64,000 nt of DNA from Alphaproteobacteria bacterium (GCA_020632915.1 JACKEP010000005.1:1-64000); one strand, 5' to 3'; positions 24,845 to 33,078 are shown, counted from the stretch's first letter. Translations and numbers: made by a program. The notes: a model not told the origin generated them from the letters alone.

Positions 24845-25618
24845 ATGCGCCTGACCACCTGGAACGTCAACGGCCTGCGCGCGGCGGTGCGCAAGGGCTT
24901 CGGGGACTTCGTCGACCGCGTCGCACCCGACGTGCTGCTGCTGCAGGAGATCCGCGTCACGCCCGACCAGCTCGACGCCATGTGGCGGGCGCCGGACGGC
25001 TGGCACGTGGTGTGGCATCCGGCGGAGAAGCCCGGCTACAGCGGCACGGCGGTGTGGTCGCGCCACCCGATCGAGGTGCTGGGCACGGGGCTCGACGACG
25101 CCGACCCCGAGGGCCGCGTGGTCCGGGTGCGCACGTGCGGCGTCCAGGTCGCCAGCGTCTACCTGCCGTCCGGTTCGTCCAGCGAGGCGCGCCAGCAGGC
25201 CAAGGAGGCGTGGATGGCGCGCTTCGCGCCGTGGTCGTGGGCGCTGCTGGCCTCGCACGTCGACGAGCCGCTCCTGCTCGGCGGCGATCTGAACATCGCC
25301 CACACCGAGCGCGACATCTGGAACGCGAAGTCCAACGCGAAGACGTCCGGCTTCCTGCCGCATGAGCGGGCGTGGTTCGGCGAGCTGCTGGGCGGCGGCT
25401 GGCACGACGTCGTGCGGGAACAGGTCGGCGACGTGCAGGGCCCCTATGCGTGGTGGTCCAACCGGGGGCGGGCGCGGGAGCTCGATCGGGGCTGGCGCAT
25501 CGACTACCTGCTCGCCAACGACGCCGCGGCGTCCCGAGTGCGCGCGGTCGACACGCTGCGCGAGGGCGGCCTGGTGGTGTCCGACCACGCGCCGGTGAGC
25601 GTCGACCTCGACGTGTGA
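24845..25618 (+). CDS. xth: Exodeoxyribonuclease III / AP endonuclease
   Basis: This 257-residue Mg-dependent nuclease of the EEP superfamily repairs abasic sites and 3' blocks. Motifs in order are TTWNVNGLRAAVRKGF (Asn7), LLLQEIRVTPDQL (catalytic Glu about 36), GYSGTAVWSR, ASVYLPSGSS (Tyr), LLLGGDLNIAHTERDIWN (Asp/Asn), RIDYLLAN and SDHAPVSVDL (Asp-His). All catalytic positions are present and the length is standard. It lies 18 bases after hemB with CCGGAGGG before the ATG, probably one transcript. The stop is 12 bases from the convergent AgmX/PglI-like gene. Confidence 0.96.
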   Translation: MRLTTWNVNGLRAAVRKGFGDFVDRVAPDVLLLQEIRVTPDQLDAMWRAPDGWHVVWHPAEKPGYSGTAVWSRHPIEVLGTGLDDADPEGRVVRVRTCGVQVASVYLPSGSSSEARQQAKEAWMARFAPWSWALLASHVDEPLLLGGDLNIAHTERDIWNAKSNAKTSGFLPHERAWFGELLGGGWHDVVREQVGDVQGPYAWWSNRGRARELDRGWRIDYLLANDAAASRVRAVDTLREGGLVVSDHAPVSVDLDV

Positions 25619-25630
25619 CCCGTCGGTGCG

Positions 25631-26245
25631 TCAGCGCCCGTGCAGGTCCAGCGGCAGCGTGAGGTCCACCTTGCCGCGCGGCGGGGCTCGGAACGCGACC
25701 GTGCCCATCGCGCGGTGCAGGCAGGCGAGCAGCCCGCCGTCTTCGGGCTGGGGGCGCGACATGTCGATCTTGCGCACGCGACCGACGCCCCCTTCGGTGA
25801 CCAGGTGCAGCGTGGCGGTGAGGGGACCGGGGTAGGGCGGCGAAGGGAACGACAGGCTCGCGAGGCACGCGTCGAGGGCCGGCAGCGCCTCGTCGAGCGC
25901 GGCCTGCGCGCCCTCGCCGTCGAGCGTGTGCTGACGGTCGAAGGGGACGGCCGGCTCGACGGGCGGGGCCTGCGCCTCCGACGGTTCGGGGGCCGGCGCG
26001 GGCGCGTCCGGCGGGCGGCGCGCGCCGGCGTCGGCCTGCGGGGGCGGCGTCGCCGGCGCCGTCGTCTGCGGTGTCGCGCTCGGATCGGGCGGCGGGAGCA
26101 GCGTGCCGGGCGCCGGCGTCACCGGAGCGGCCACGGGGGCGGCGGGTGGGGTGGTCACCGAGGTGTCGGGTGGCTGCAGCACGAGGGCGGCGAGCACGAC
26201 GCCCACGAGCCCCGCAGCGATCAGCGCGAGCTGGGGGCGCGTCAT
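25631..26245 (-). CDS. AgmX/PglI C-terminal-domain protein, membrane-anchored
   Basis: This 204-residue protein has one N-terminal membrane helix (ALIAAGLVGVVLAALVLQ, about 6-23), a long Pro/Ala/Thr-rich periplasmic linker (about 28-110), and a C-terminal domain. The domain has an ALDACLASL start, the central GGVGRVRKIDMSRPQ and LLACLHRAMGTVAFRAPPRG. In Myxococcota, AgmX/PglI domains share a TonB-like layout and take part in gliding or energy transduction. The two Cys (ACLASL and LACLHR) are conserved features of the domain and could form a disulfide. It is encoded downstream of the pseudouridine synthase with ATGA overlap. Confidence 0.7.
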   Translation of the reverse strand: MTRPQLALIAAGLVGVVLAALVLQPPDTSVTTPPAAPVAAPVTPAPGTLLPPPDPSATPQTTAPATPPPQADAGARRPPDAPAPAPEPSEAQAPPVEPAVPFDRQHTLDGEGAQAALDEALPALDACLASLSFPSPPYPGPLTATLHLVTEGGVGRVRKIDMSRPQPEDGGLLACLHRAMGTVAFRAPPRGKVDLTLPLDLHGR

Positions 26246-26898
26246 CGTGCGCCCTCCGCGGGAGCAGCCCACGCCGGCGCGGGCACGGGGGCGGTGGCCA
26301 CACCGGGTCCGTCGAGGCCGACGTGGTGGAGCAGGAAGACGGCACCCGGCGGGGCGTCGGCGGGCGTGGCGCCGCCGCCGTAGACCCGGTCGCCGGCGAG
26401 CGGCAGGCCGACGAAGGCGCAGTGGACGCGGATCTGGTGCATGACGCCGGTGGTGATGACCGCCTCCCACAGCGCGCCGTCGACGCGGCGCAGCTCCGTG
26501 TGGGCCGGGTACCACTTCCCACGGTGGGGTGTCGCGGGTCCGCGCTGCGCGACCATGCGGCGCTTGTGGCGCCGGTCGTGGGCGAGCGGCACGTCGACCA
26601 CGTGGGTGTGCCACGGGACGTCGCGCGCAGCGCGCAGCAGGTAGCGCTTGCGCAGCGCGCCGCTGGCGAACGCGTCACGAAGCACCGCGAGCTCGTCGAC
26701 GGCGTCGGCGAGGAGGAGCGCGCCGGACGTGGACGTGTCGAGCCGGTGCACGATGCCGCCCTCGAAGCCCTCCGGCCATGCGATCTCGGCGCGCCACGGC
26801 GCGGCGTCGTGCACGTCGCGCAGCACGCACGCACCGTCCGGGTCGTCGTGCGGCGGGAACACCGGCACGCCCGCGGCCTTCGTCCACGTCGTCGGCAT
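26242..26898 (-). CDS. RluA-family pseudouridine synthase
   Basis: This 218-residue enzyme converts uridine to pseudouridine in rRNA or tRNA. The catalytic motif GGIVHRLDTSTSGALLLA contains the nucleophilic Asp (about 50), and the family motifs RKRYLL-like ALRKRYLLRAAR, TGVMHQIRVHCAFVGLPLAGD and LHHVGL follow. There is no S4 domain, so it is a short RluA/TruC-like form. The C-terminus is slightly extended. ATG 26898 gives MPTTWTKAAGVPVFPP; starts further upstream would run into the divergent gene's control region. The exact target base cannot be assigned. Confidence 0.85.
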   Translation of the reverse strand: MPTTWTKAAGVPVFPPHDDPDGACVLRDVHDAAPWRAEIAWPEGFEGGIVHRLDTSTSGALLLADAVDELAVLRDAFASGALRKRYLLRAARDVPWHTHVVDVPLAHDRRHKRRMVAQRGPATPHRGKWYPAHTELRRVDGALWEAVITTGVMHQIRVHCAFVGLPLAGDRVYGGGATPADAPPGAVFLLHHVGLDGPGVATAPVPAPAWAAPAEGAR

Positions 26899-26955
26899 CG
26901 ACGGGTCACACCTCCACCGACGGACTAATGTCTCCAAGGTGACCGTGGAGGCAGC

Positions 26956-27537
26956 GTGGCGGACCGCTCCCAGGATCCGAAGAACCCGTTCCAGGGCTTC
27001 CGCATCGACCTCGACGCCCAGAAGGTCGACGAGGCGCTGGCCAAGGTGCGCGAGCGCCTGGAGTCCGCGCGTGACCGCGTGGGGGAGGGGGTCTCGCAGG
27101 CCCGCCACACCAAGGTCCGCCTGTCCTACAAGGGTCGCCAGCTCGGTCCCGACATCCCGCTGTCGGCCTTCCTCGCGGGCGAGGGCGTGGCGTTCGCTGC
27201 GATGGGCCCGCTGTACGCGCTGCTCACCAACGTGGGCGCGCGCGCCGTGCTCGACGTCGAGTTCGTGCACGACGCCGACGAGCTGGTGGCGCTGGGGCGC
27301 GAGGCCTTCGCCGAGGGCGAGGTCGAGGCGGCCGAGAAGCACTACCGGGATGCGCTGGAGCGCCGCAAGGACGACCCGTCTGCGCTCTACCACCTCGGCG
27401 TGCTGCTGCGGGTCACCGGTCGGCAGGACGAGGCCACGCGCGCGTTTCGCAAGGCGGCGATGGGCCCAGAGGGCCACCCCGACGTGGTGCGCGCTGCCGA
27501 GATGATCGAGCGCATGGCGGGCCGCCGGACGCTGTAG
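26956..27537 (+). CDS. TPR-containing protein of unknown function
   Basis: This 193-residue cytoplasmic protein has no signal peptide. Residues 15-50 form an amphipathic helix with LAKVRERLESARDRVGEG. Residues 55-95 form a compact segment (VRLSYKGRQLGPDIPLSAFL, then AAMGPLYALLTNVG) of unknown fold, and 105-185 hold two TPR-like hairpins (ALGREAFAEGEVEAAEKHYR, ALYHLGVLLRVTGRQDEATR). GTG 26956 follows GGAG at 26947-26950. It is divergent from the pseudouridine synthase gene, with 57 bases between the starts containing a TAATGT patch (26936-26941) that might be a -10 box. I do not recognise the family. Confidence 0.75.
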   Translation: MADRSQDPKNPFQGFRIDLDAQKVDEALAKVRERLESARDRVGEGVSQARHTKVRLSYKGRQLGPDIPLSAFLAGEGVAFAAMGPLYALLTNVGARAVLDVEFVHDADELVALGREAFAEGEVEAAEKHYRDALERRKDDPSALYHLGVLLRVTGRQDEATRAFRKAAMGPEGHPDVVRAAEMIERMAGRRTL

Positions 27538-27692
27538 CGGACGGTCGCGCGGCGGGGCGGGCTGCGGATCGGACCGGTGTCGGCGCGACACGCCGTCGTC
27601 GCCTGGACCCGGAGGCGTCACGTGGCCGAGACGGCTGTTTCCCGGCCGTGATCCGGGCGCGCCCACGACACGCCGTGTTTGACGAGGTGGCA

Positions 27693-27716
27693 CGTCCGCG
27701 CGGAGCTGCGCGGACG
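27693..27716 (+). promoter_or_regulatory. Perfect stem-loop upstream of the GNAT-like gene
   Basis: CGTCCGCGC (27693-27701) and GCGCGGACG (27708-27716) form a 9-bp perfect stem with loop GGAGCT. It lies in the 238-base gap between 27538 and 27775, 60 bases before the next start, and has no T-run. The same gap holds an 11-base direct repeat CGACACGCCGT at 27586-27596 and 27666-27676. A terminator for the TPR gene or a control element of the next gene are both possible. Confidence 0.45.
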
Positions 27717-27775
27717 AGGATCGCGGTGCGAGCGGAATCCTGAGCGATCCGGCCGCATCCCCGCACGGAGGTCCC

Positions 27776-28615
27776 ATGCCTGCCCGTCCACCGCGTCCCG
27801 CCTACCGCATCCAGCACCTGCATCGCCCCGGTCGCCACCTGTCCCCCCGCGCGCTCGACGCCCTCGTCGCCGAGCTGCGCGTGGTGGCCGCCACCGCCTT
27901 CGACCCGCTGCCCCGGTACCAGGTGATCAGCGGCGACCGCGAGGCGCTCGACGCCGCCGTGCTCACGCTGGCGCGACGCGAGGACGGGTCGCTCGCCGGG
28001 TTCTGCGCGGCGCGCCTGCTGCCGGTGCGCGGCGTGGGCGACGTGCTCCACCTGGGCCTGACCTGCGTGGACCCGGCCGATCGGGGCGCGGGCCTGACCC
28101 ACGTGCTGCTGTCCCAGGGGCTGGCCCGCTTCCTGGTGCGTCACCGCCCGATCCGCGGCGCGTGGTTCACGAACGTCGCCAGCGTGCTGTCGAGCCTGGG
28201 CAACGTGGCGCTGTACTTCGAGGACGTGCACCCGTCGCCGTTTCGGGTGGGGCCGCCGTCGCCCGTCCACACCGCGATCGCCCACACGCTGGCCCGCGAG
28301 CACCGGGCGCGGATGCACCTGCACGCCGATGCGGACTTCGACGACGCCCGGTTCGTGTTCGAGGGCGGCAACCGGGAGACGGTGTTCGCCAAGGGGGCCG
28401 ACGACGCCCAGTACCACCACCGCGATCCGGAGCTGACGCGTTGGTACGCCGACCTGGCCGATCTGGACGGCGGCGACGCCGTGCTCCAGGTGGGGCGCGT
28501 GAGCCTCGCGGGCTTTGCGCGGTACACCTCCCGTCGCGTGGGCGCCAAGGTGCCCGGCGTGCGTCGCTGGGTGCGCCTGCCCACGGTGCTGCCGCTCACG
28601 CCGGAGCGCGCATGA
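27776..28615 (+). CDS. GNAT-like acyltransferase domain protein
   Basis: This 279-residue soluble protein has an acetyltransferase-like core. LAGFCAARLLPV is followed by DVLHLGLTCVDPADRGAGLTHVLL (about 92-115), in which the strand followed by R-G-A-G-L resembles the GNAT acetyl-CoA pyrophosphate loop (R/Q-x-x-G-x-G/A), then GAWFTNVASVLSSLGNVALYF. The C-terminal third is rich in aromatic residues (DAQYHHRDPELTRWYADL) and is not recognised. ATG 27776 has GGAGG 5 bases upstream. The stop overlaps the alpha/beta hydrolase ATG (ATGA), suggesting a joint pathway, for example modification or turnover of an acyl compound. The activity is inferred from the loop only. Confidence 0.65.
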   Translation: MPARPPRPAYRIQHLHRPGRHLSPRALDALVAELRVVAATAFDPLPRYQVISGDREALDAAVLTLARREDGSLAGFCAARLLPVRGVGDVLHLGLTCVDPADRGAGLTHVLLSQGLARFLVRHRPIRGAWFTNVASVLSSLGNVALYFEDVHPSPFRVGPPSPVHTAIAHTLAREHRARMHLHADADFDDARFVFEGGNRETVFAKGADDAQYHHRDPELTRWYADLADLDGGDAVLQVGRVSLAGFARYTSRRVGAKVPGVRRWVRLPTVLPLTPERA

Positions 28616-29715
28616 CCTTGCCCGTGCACGCCGTGCGGCTCCTGGCCGGCCAACAGGGCTGGCTGGGGGCGCCGCCGCCTCCAGAGTCGATCGTCCTCGG
28701 CGGGCGTCGCATGGACGTCGTGGAGCCCGAAGGCGCCTGCGTCGGCACGGTGGTGACCGTCCACGGCATGTCGCCGGCTGCCCAGCGCGACGGGCGGCTC
28801 CAGCGCCTGCACGGGGCGCTCGCGGCGCTCGGCTACCGGGTGGTGAGCCCGCACTTCCCGAGCATCGCGGCGCTGCGCATCCACGCCGGGCAGATCGACG
28901 CCATCGAGCACGCGGTCGGCGCCATCGCGGCGTCGCCGGAGCTGTGTCCGAAGGGCCGGGTCGGCGTGCTCGCCGTGTCGTTCTCCGCGGGGCTCACGCT
29001 CATCGCCGCCGGTCGACGGTCGATCGCGGAGCGGGTGTCGGGCCTGTGCTTGATCGGGGCGTTCGGGGACATCCACCGCACGATGGAGGCCGTGCTCACG
29101 CGCGACGACCTGACGACCTACGCGTGGAAGATCGTGCTGGCGAACTTCCTGGACGCTTCCATCGGCTCGTGCGCGGGGGTGCGCCAGGCGCTGCTCACCG
29201 CCGCCCTCGACGAGTGGCACCAGCGTGTGGTGCCCGAGCTGCCCGGCGTCATCGGCACCCTGCCCGCGCGCGACGTCGCCCTCGTCCACGAGCTGCTGGG
29301 CTCCCGCGCCGCCCGCCTGCGACACTTCCGGCGCATCGTCGACGCCCACCCGCTGATGCTCGACCTGGCGTCGGTGGTCGACCAGGTCGACGGCGTGCGG
29401 GCGCCGGTGACCCTGCTCCACGGCCGCCACGACCCGACCATCCCGAGCGAGCAGTCGGAGCTGCTGCATGCCGCGCTCCAGCGTGCCGGCGTGGCCTCGC
29501 GGCTGGTCGTCAGCCCGCTCCTGGGCCACGGGGACGCGGCGCTGTCGCTGGGCGCGCTGCGCGGGCTGCCCGACCTGCTCGGCGCGCTGCAGGGCTGGCT
29601 CGACGTGACGCGGGCGGCGATGCCCGCGCCGCTTCCGGCGCCCTCACGGTCGGCGGGGCTGCGGCCCGTCCGCCCCCACCACCTCCAGGGCGACGAGGCG
29701 GGTCTCGGGGCGTAG
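28612..29715 (+). CDS. Alpha/beta-hydrolase family protein
   Basis: This 367-residue protein has the alpha/beta-hydrolase core: TVVTVHGM (oxyanion strand, about 45-52), a nucleophile elbow VGVLAVSFSAGLTLIAA (sequence Val-Ser-Phe-Ser-Ala-Gly, about 121-130), an Asp-bearing strand APVTLLHGRHDPTIPSEQ (Asp about 268) and a His in LLGHGDAALS (about 305). The nucleophile would be Ser in V-S-F-S-A-G. The last 24 residues overlap the convergent transglutaminase gene by 72 bases. No signal peptide is visible. It is coupled to the GNAT-like gene; substrate unknown. Confidence 0.8.
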   Translation: MTLPVHAVRLLAGQQGWLGAPPPPESIVLGGRRMDVVEPEGACVGTVVTVHGMSPAAQRDGRLQRLHGALAALGYRVVSPHFPSIAALRIHAGQIDAIEHAVGAIAASPELCPKGRVGVLAVSFSAGLTLIAAGRRSIAERVSGLCLIGAFGDIHRTMEAVLTRDDLTTYAWKIVLANFLDASIGSCAGVRQALLTAALDEWHQRVVPELPGVIGTLPARDVALVHELLGSRAARLRHFRRIVDAHPLMLDLASVVDQVDGVRAPVTLLHGRHDPTIPSEQSELLHAALQRAGVASRLVVSPLLGHGDAALSLGALRGLPDLLGALQGWLDVTRAAMPAPLPAPSRSAGLRPVRPHHLQGDEAGLGA

Positions 29716-30849
29716 GGGCTGCGGCGCCAGCGTGTCGGGGACGTGCGTCGCGTCGGCGACGAGCTGTCCGAGGGCCGGGTCGGTGTGCAGCCACGGGATC
29801 GCGTCGGACCACGGCAGCGCGACCCACGCGTGCCGCTCGAACACGGTCGGCGCGTCTCCGACGGCGACCCAGCCCTGGACGACCCGCGCCGCGAGGCCGT
29901 GGTGGCGGAGGATGCCTGCGAGGGTGGCGGCGAGGGCGCGGCAGTCCGCGCGGTCGGGCGTCCACGCGCTGCCGCCGTGGCGCTGCCGGGTGGCGACGTG
30001 TGCGGCCTCCAGCAGCGCGAGCCGGTCGGCCGCCGCGAGCGGGACGTCGACGGGGACGACGAGGTCGGGCAGGGCGAGCGGCACGCCGTTCGGGGACAGC
30101 GCCGCCTGGGCTGCCAGCGGCGGGTGGCCGAGCTCGGCGCGGTCCGGACGGGTGAGGGTGAACGGCGCGCCGCCGGTGGACCACCGCGCGACGAGGCGCC
30201 GGACCGTGCGGGGGCGCGGGATGGGGTCGCTGTCGAGGCGCAGGAGCGCCACAGGGTCGATGGGGGCGATCGGTCCGTCGCCTGCTGCCAGCGTCGAGCC
30301 GTCCGGGAAGGTGGCAGCGGTGACGGCGCCGTCGGCGCCGGTGCGCAGCGCCCAGGTCGCGCCGTCGTCCCCGCGCAGGATCACGGTGTCGCCGTCGCGG
30401 TCCACGGCGACGGACACGGCGTGGTCGTCGGCCCACAGCCACGTGGACGTACCGACCGCGACGTCGTCCCAGCCGGGGGCCAGCGCCCACCGGACCGGTC
30501 CGGGCAAGGCGAGGGTGCCGTGATCGTCGCCGCCCTCGTGGGTGCGCGACCACGTGGCGGCGGCGCCGTCGAGCTCCAGCTGGACCGTGAGCCCGGGGCG
30601 GGACAGTGTCCACGTCCGCAACGTGCCGTCGGCGGCCAGGGTCGCGGTGCGGGTGGCGACGAGGTCGCCCTCGACGAGGTGGTGGGTGGTCGTCCAGGTG
30701 ACCGGCGACGTGCCGCGCCGATCCATGTCGGCGATCGGGACGTCACGCAGCCACAGCTGACCGTGGCCGTCGGGCGGTGCGGGACGGCAGGCGGAGAGGA
30801 CGGCGAGGGCCAGCGCCACGGCGGCAGGCCCCGCGGTGCGCACGATCAC
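29644..30849 (-). CDS. Transglutaminase-like lipoprotein
   Basis: This 401-residue lipoprotein has a signal peptide with lipobox LSAC (Cys21). Residues 25-280 form a beta-rich N-terminal domain. The C-terminal part is a transglutaminase/papain-like core: DRADCRALAATLAGILRHHG (catalytic Cys about 305), ARVVQGWVAV, ERHAWVALPWSDAIPWLHTD (catalytic His, then the Trp/Asp strand), and DPALGQLVADATH. The Cys-His-Asp order is intact, so cross-linking or protease activity in the periplasm is plausible. GTG 30849 overlaps the signal-peptidase stop (GTGA). The 3' end overlaps the convergent hydrolase gene by 72 bases. Confidence 0.85.
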   Translation of the reverse strand: MIVRTAGPAAVALALAVLSACRPAPPDGHGQLWLRDVPIADMDRRGTSPVTWTTTHHLVEGDLVATRTATLAADGTLRTWTLSRPGLTVQLELDGAAATWSRTHEGGDDHGTLALPGPVRWALAPGWDDVAVGTSTWLWADDHAVSVAVDRDGDTVILRGDDGATWALRTGADGAVTAATFPDGSTLAAGDGPIAPIDPVALLRLDSDPIPRPRTVRRLVARWSTGGAPFTLTRPDRAELGHPPLAAQAALSPNGVPLALPDLVVPVDVPLAAADRLALLEAAHVATRQRHGGSAWTPDRADCRALAATLAGILRHHGLAARVVQGWVAVGDAPTVFERHAWVALPWSDAIPWLHTDPALGQLVADATHVPDTLAPQPLRPETRLVALEVVGADGPQPRRP

Positions 30850-31706
30850 TCGGCGTCGGACGGCGCGGCGGCGGCGGCCTCGGGGGCGGGCCCGCCCTGG
30901 ACGTCGGACTCGTCGTAGAGCGACTTCGGCATCCGGTCGAGGCGGAAGCTGCCCGGGTTGCCGTGGCAGCCGTCCCACGACAGCCAGATCGCGTGGGCCT
31001 TGCCCTTGATCTGGTCGAAACGGACGAACTCCCAGGCCCGGCTGTCCTGGCTGTGGTCGCGGTTGTCGCCCATCACGAACACGCTGTCGGGCGGGACCGT
31101 GATCTCCCGTCGGTCGGAGAGCAGGCCCGGGCGACCGATGTTGGTGAGGATCGCGTGGTCGAGCGTGGTGCCGTCGCCGCGCGCGAGCGTCTCCCGCCAG
31201 CGACGGGCCTCGCGCACGTGGCACTGGTCGTCGACGTCGTCGAAGGTGCCCAGCGGCACGCGCTCCTGGCGCTCCCCATTGAGGATGATCTGGTTGTCGA
31301 CCACGCGGATGCGGTCGCCGGGGAGGCCGACGACGCGCTTGATGTACGTGATGTCCTCGTCCATCGGGTAGTGGAAGACGATGACGTCGCCGCGCTGCGG
31401 ATCGCCGAGGTCGACGAGCTCGATGTTGTCGAGGTCGAGGCCGATGTCGTCGAGACCGATGCTCGTGAACGGCACGCCCAGGCTCTTGAGCGGCAGCCAG
31501 ATGCCGTAGCTGAACTTGGTGACGAGCACGTGGTCGCCGATCAGCAGCGTGGGCACCATCGAGCCCGACGGGATGCGGAACGGCTCGAAGATGAACAGGC
31601 GGATGAAGATGACGGCGAGGAAGGCCGGCCCCCAGGCCAGCAACACGTCGCGCCAGGACTCCTGCGGCTCGTCGTCGAGCGGATTGTAGGACTCTGGATC
31701 GGCCAA
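30846..31706 (-). CDS. lepB: Signal peptidase I
   Basis: This inner-membrane serine/lysine protease of about 286 residues removes signal peptides from exported proteins. An N-terminal helix (about 18-38, AWGPAFLAVIFIRLFIF) leads into IPSGSMVPTLLIGDHVLV with the catalytic Ser (about 46). GDVIVFHYPMDEDITYIKRV contains the catalytic Lys (about 124), and VFVMGDNRDHSQDSRAW is the S26 box E. A roughly 50-residue insertion (DDVDDQCHVREARRW... to the RREITV strand) is typical of Gram-negative enzymes. The start is uncertain: TTG 31706 is used because the only upstream ATG (31799) would overlap the divergent Nudix start. It is coupled to the transglutaminase lipoprotein, which needs lipoprotein rather than this peptidase processing. 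Confidence 0.88.
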   Translation of the reverse strand: MADPESYNPLDDEPQESWRDVLLAWGPAFLAVIFIRLFIFEPFRIPSGSMVPTLLIGDHVLVTKFSYGIWLPLKSLGVPFTSIGLDDIGLDLDNIELVDLGDPQRGDVIVFHYPMDEDITYIKRVVGLPGDRIRVVDNQIILNGERQERVPLGTFDDVDDQCHVREARRWRETLARGDGTTLDHAILTNIGRPGLLSDRREITVPPDSVFVMGDNRDHSQDSRAWEFVRFDQIKGKAHAIWLSWDGCHGNPGSFRLDRMPKSLYDESDVQGGPAPEAAAAAPSDAE

Positions 31707-31797
31707 CGCGGGTGCCTCGCAGGTGGGGGGCGGAGTATTCGGTCGTCGGTCCCGGGGCCAACGTGCGGCCCCGTGTACGCACGAGGCGGCCGAAGTC

Positions 31798-32427
31798 ATG
31801 CATCACGACGAGCTGGCCGACGTCCGCACCGCCTTGCACCGCGCCCCGGTGCGTCAGGACGAGCCCGGACTGGCGCGCTCCGCCGTGGCCGCGCTCCTCA
31901 CGCCGGGACGTCGGGTGTGGTTCATCCGCCGCGCCGATCGGGCGGGGGACCCGTGGAGCGGTCACGTCGGCTTCCCCGGGGGCCGTGCCCAGGCCTCCGA
32001 CGCCGACCTGCTCGCCACCGCCGTGCGGGAGACGTCCGAGGAGGTGGGCGTCGACCTGTCGCGCGCCGAGCTCCTCGGGCAGCTCGACGACATCCGCACG
32101 CGCCCCGTGCGGTCGATGATGGTGCGCCCCTACGTGTTCCGACTCGACGACGTGCCCGTCTGGCGCCCCAACCACGAGGTGGCCGCGCTGCACGCGATCT
32201 CGCTCGACGACCTGCTCGGCAGCCGCGGGCGGGGCACGATGCGGTGGCCGGCGCGCGTGGGGATGACGTTGCCGCGGGTCGACTTCGACGGCGTACGGCT
32301 CTGGGGCCTGACGCTGATGATGGTGGACGATCTGCTGGATCGGATCGACGGTCGGGGGCTCGGCCTCGATCGACCGGCGCCCGCGCCCCTCCAGGTCGGC
32401 GCAGCGGACGGCGACGACCGTCCCTGA
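31798..32427 (+). CDS. Nudix hydrolase, CoA-pyrophosphatase type
   Basis: This 209-residue enzyme probably hydrolyses coenzyme A or related nucleotides to phosphopantetheine and adenosine diphosphate. The Nudix box is FPGGRAQASDADLLATAVRE followed by TSEEVGV, with the CoA-ase-style Asp in place of the first Glu. The preceding GHVGFPGG block and the downstream LDDIRTRPVRSMMVRPYVF are also typical of the NUDT7/8/CoA-diphosphatase group. ATG 31798 gives MHHDELADVR; 5' of it lies the divergent lepB region, so the 91-base gap probably holds both promoters. Confidence 0.85.
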   Translation: MHHDELADVRTALHRAPVRQDEPGLARSAVAALLTPGRRVWFIRRADRAGDPWSGHVGFPGGRAQASDADLLATAVRETSEEVGVDLSRAELLGQLDDIRTRPVRSMMVRPYVFRLDDVPVWRPNHEVAALHAISLDDLLGSRGRGTMRWPARVGMTLPRVDFDGVRLWGLTLMMVDDLLDRIDGRGLGLDRPAPAPLQVGAADGDDRP

Positions 32428-32507
32428 CCCCGGGGTTTCCTCCGACGGGATCGCGTCATCGGTGCTGGTCGGGGCGCGCGCGAACCGGTAGGATGGCGGC
32501 GCCTCGG

Positions 32508-32604
32508 ACCGACCTGGGGGTCGGTATCGCGCGAGGCCTCCCCGCATCCTTCCCCCGCCCGTTCGGGCACCCCTCGGAGCCCTGCTCCCTCCGCGCTCGC
32601 GGAG
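32508..32604 (+). promoter_or_regulatory. Three-hairpin leader of the 32627 gene
   Basis: Between a TAGGAT hexamer (32489-32494, possible -10) and the GGAGG at 32616-32620 lie three perfect small stems: ACCGAC/GTCGGT (32508-32525), GCCCG/CGGGC (32557-32568) and CTCCGCG/CGCGGAG (32589-32604). The leader would be about 130 bases. An RNA-level control is inferred. The hairpin loop bases show no known riboswitch motif. Confidence 0.4.
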
Positions 32605-32626
32605 CCCCCCAATCCGGAGGCTGGTG

Positions 32627-33016
32627 ATGGCGTCCTGGTCGGACATCCAGGCCCACATGCGCAGCACGTACCGGCTGCAGATGGACGAGCCGCAAGCCCT
32701 GTCGATGGCCTGGGCCTACGACGACGGGCGCACCCAGAAGATCGTCGTGCGTCGCTACGACGACGGCGAGTGCCCGATGGTCGAGTTCAAGAGCCCGTTC
32801 GCGCGCCTCGATGGCCCGGATCCCATCGTGCTGCTGCGCGAGAACATCCGCCTGCCCATCGGCGCCGTGGCGCTGTCGGGCGAGGTGTACATCGTGGTGC
32901 ACAACGCCTGCCTGGAAGAGCTCACCCTCGACGCGTTCGAGAAGCTGCTCTCCAAGGTGGCGGGCCTCGCCGACCGCCTCGAGTCCAAGTACGCGTCCGC
33001 CCAGGACGCGTTCTAG
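32627..33016 (+). CDS. Small CesT/YbjN-like protein
   Basis: This acidic cytoplasmic protein of 129 residues has the alpha-beta-beta-beta-alpha layout of the type III secretion chaperone/YbjN fold: helix WSDIQAHMRSTYRL, strands SMAWAYDDGRTQKIVVRRYD, MVEFKSPFARL and AVALSGEVYIVVHNACLEEL, then a long helix FEKLLSKVAGLADRLESKYA. No type III secretion genes are in the window, so it may be a general chaperone-like protein. ATG 32627 follows CCGGAGG at 6-base spacing; GTG 32624 is an alternative. A strong bidirectional hairpin follows the stop. Confidence 0.6.
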   Translation: MASWSDIQAHMRSTYRLQMDEPQALSMAWAYDDGRTQKIVVRRYDDGECPMVEFKSPFARLDGPDPIVLLRENIRLPIGAVALSGEVYIVVHNACLEELTLDAFEKLLSKVAGLADRLESKYASAQDAF

Positions 33017-33029
33017 CGATCGGGCGGCG

Positions 33030-33065
33030 TGCACCGTCCTGCACCCATGGGTTCAGGACGGTGCA
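33030..33065. terminator. Bidirectional terminator hairpin between convergent genes
   Basis: TGCACCGTCCTG (33030-33041) pairs perfectly with CAGGACGGTGCA (33054-33065), and the loop CACCCATGGGTT contains an extra ACCC/GGGT pairing. It lies between the stops of the small CesT-like gene (33016) and the thioredoxin gene (33079) and can fold from either strand. Neither side has a long U-run. Confidence 0.75.
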
Positions 33066-33078
33066 GCGAGGGCGGGGA

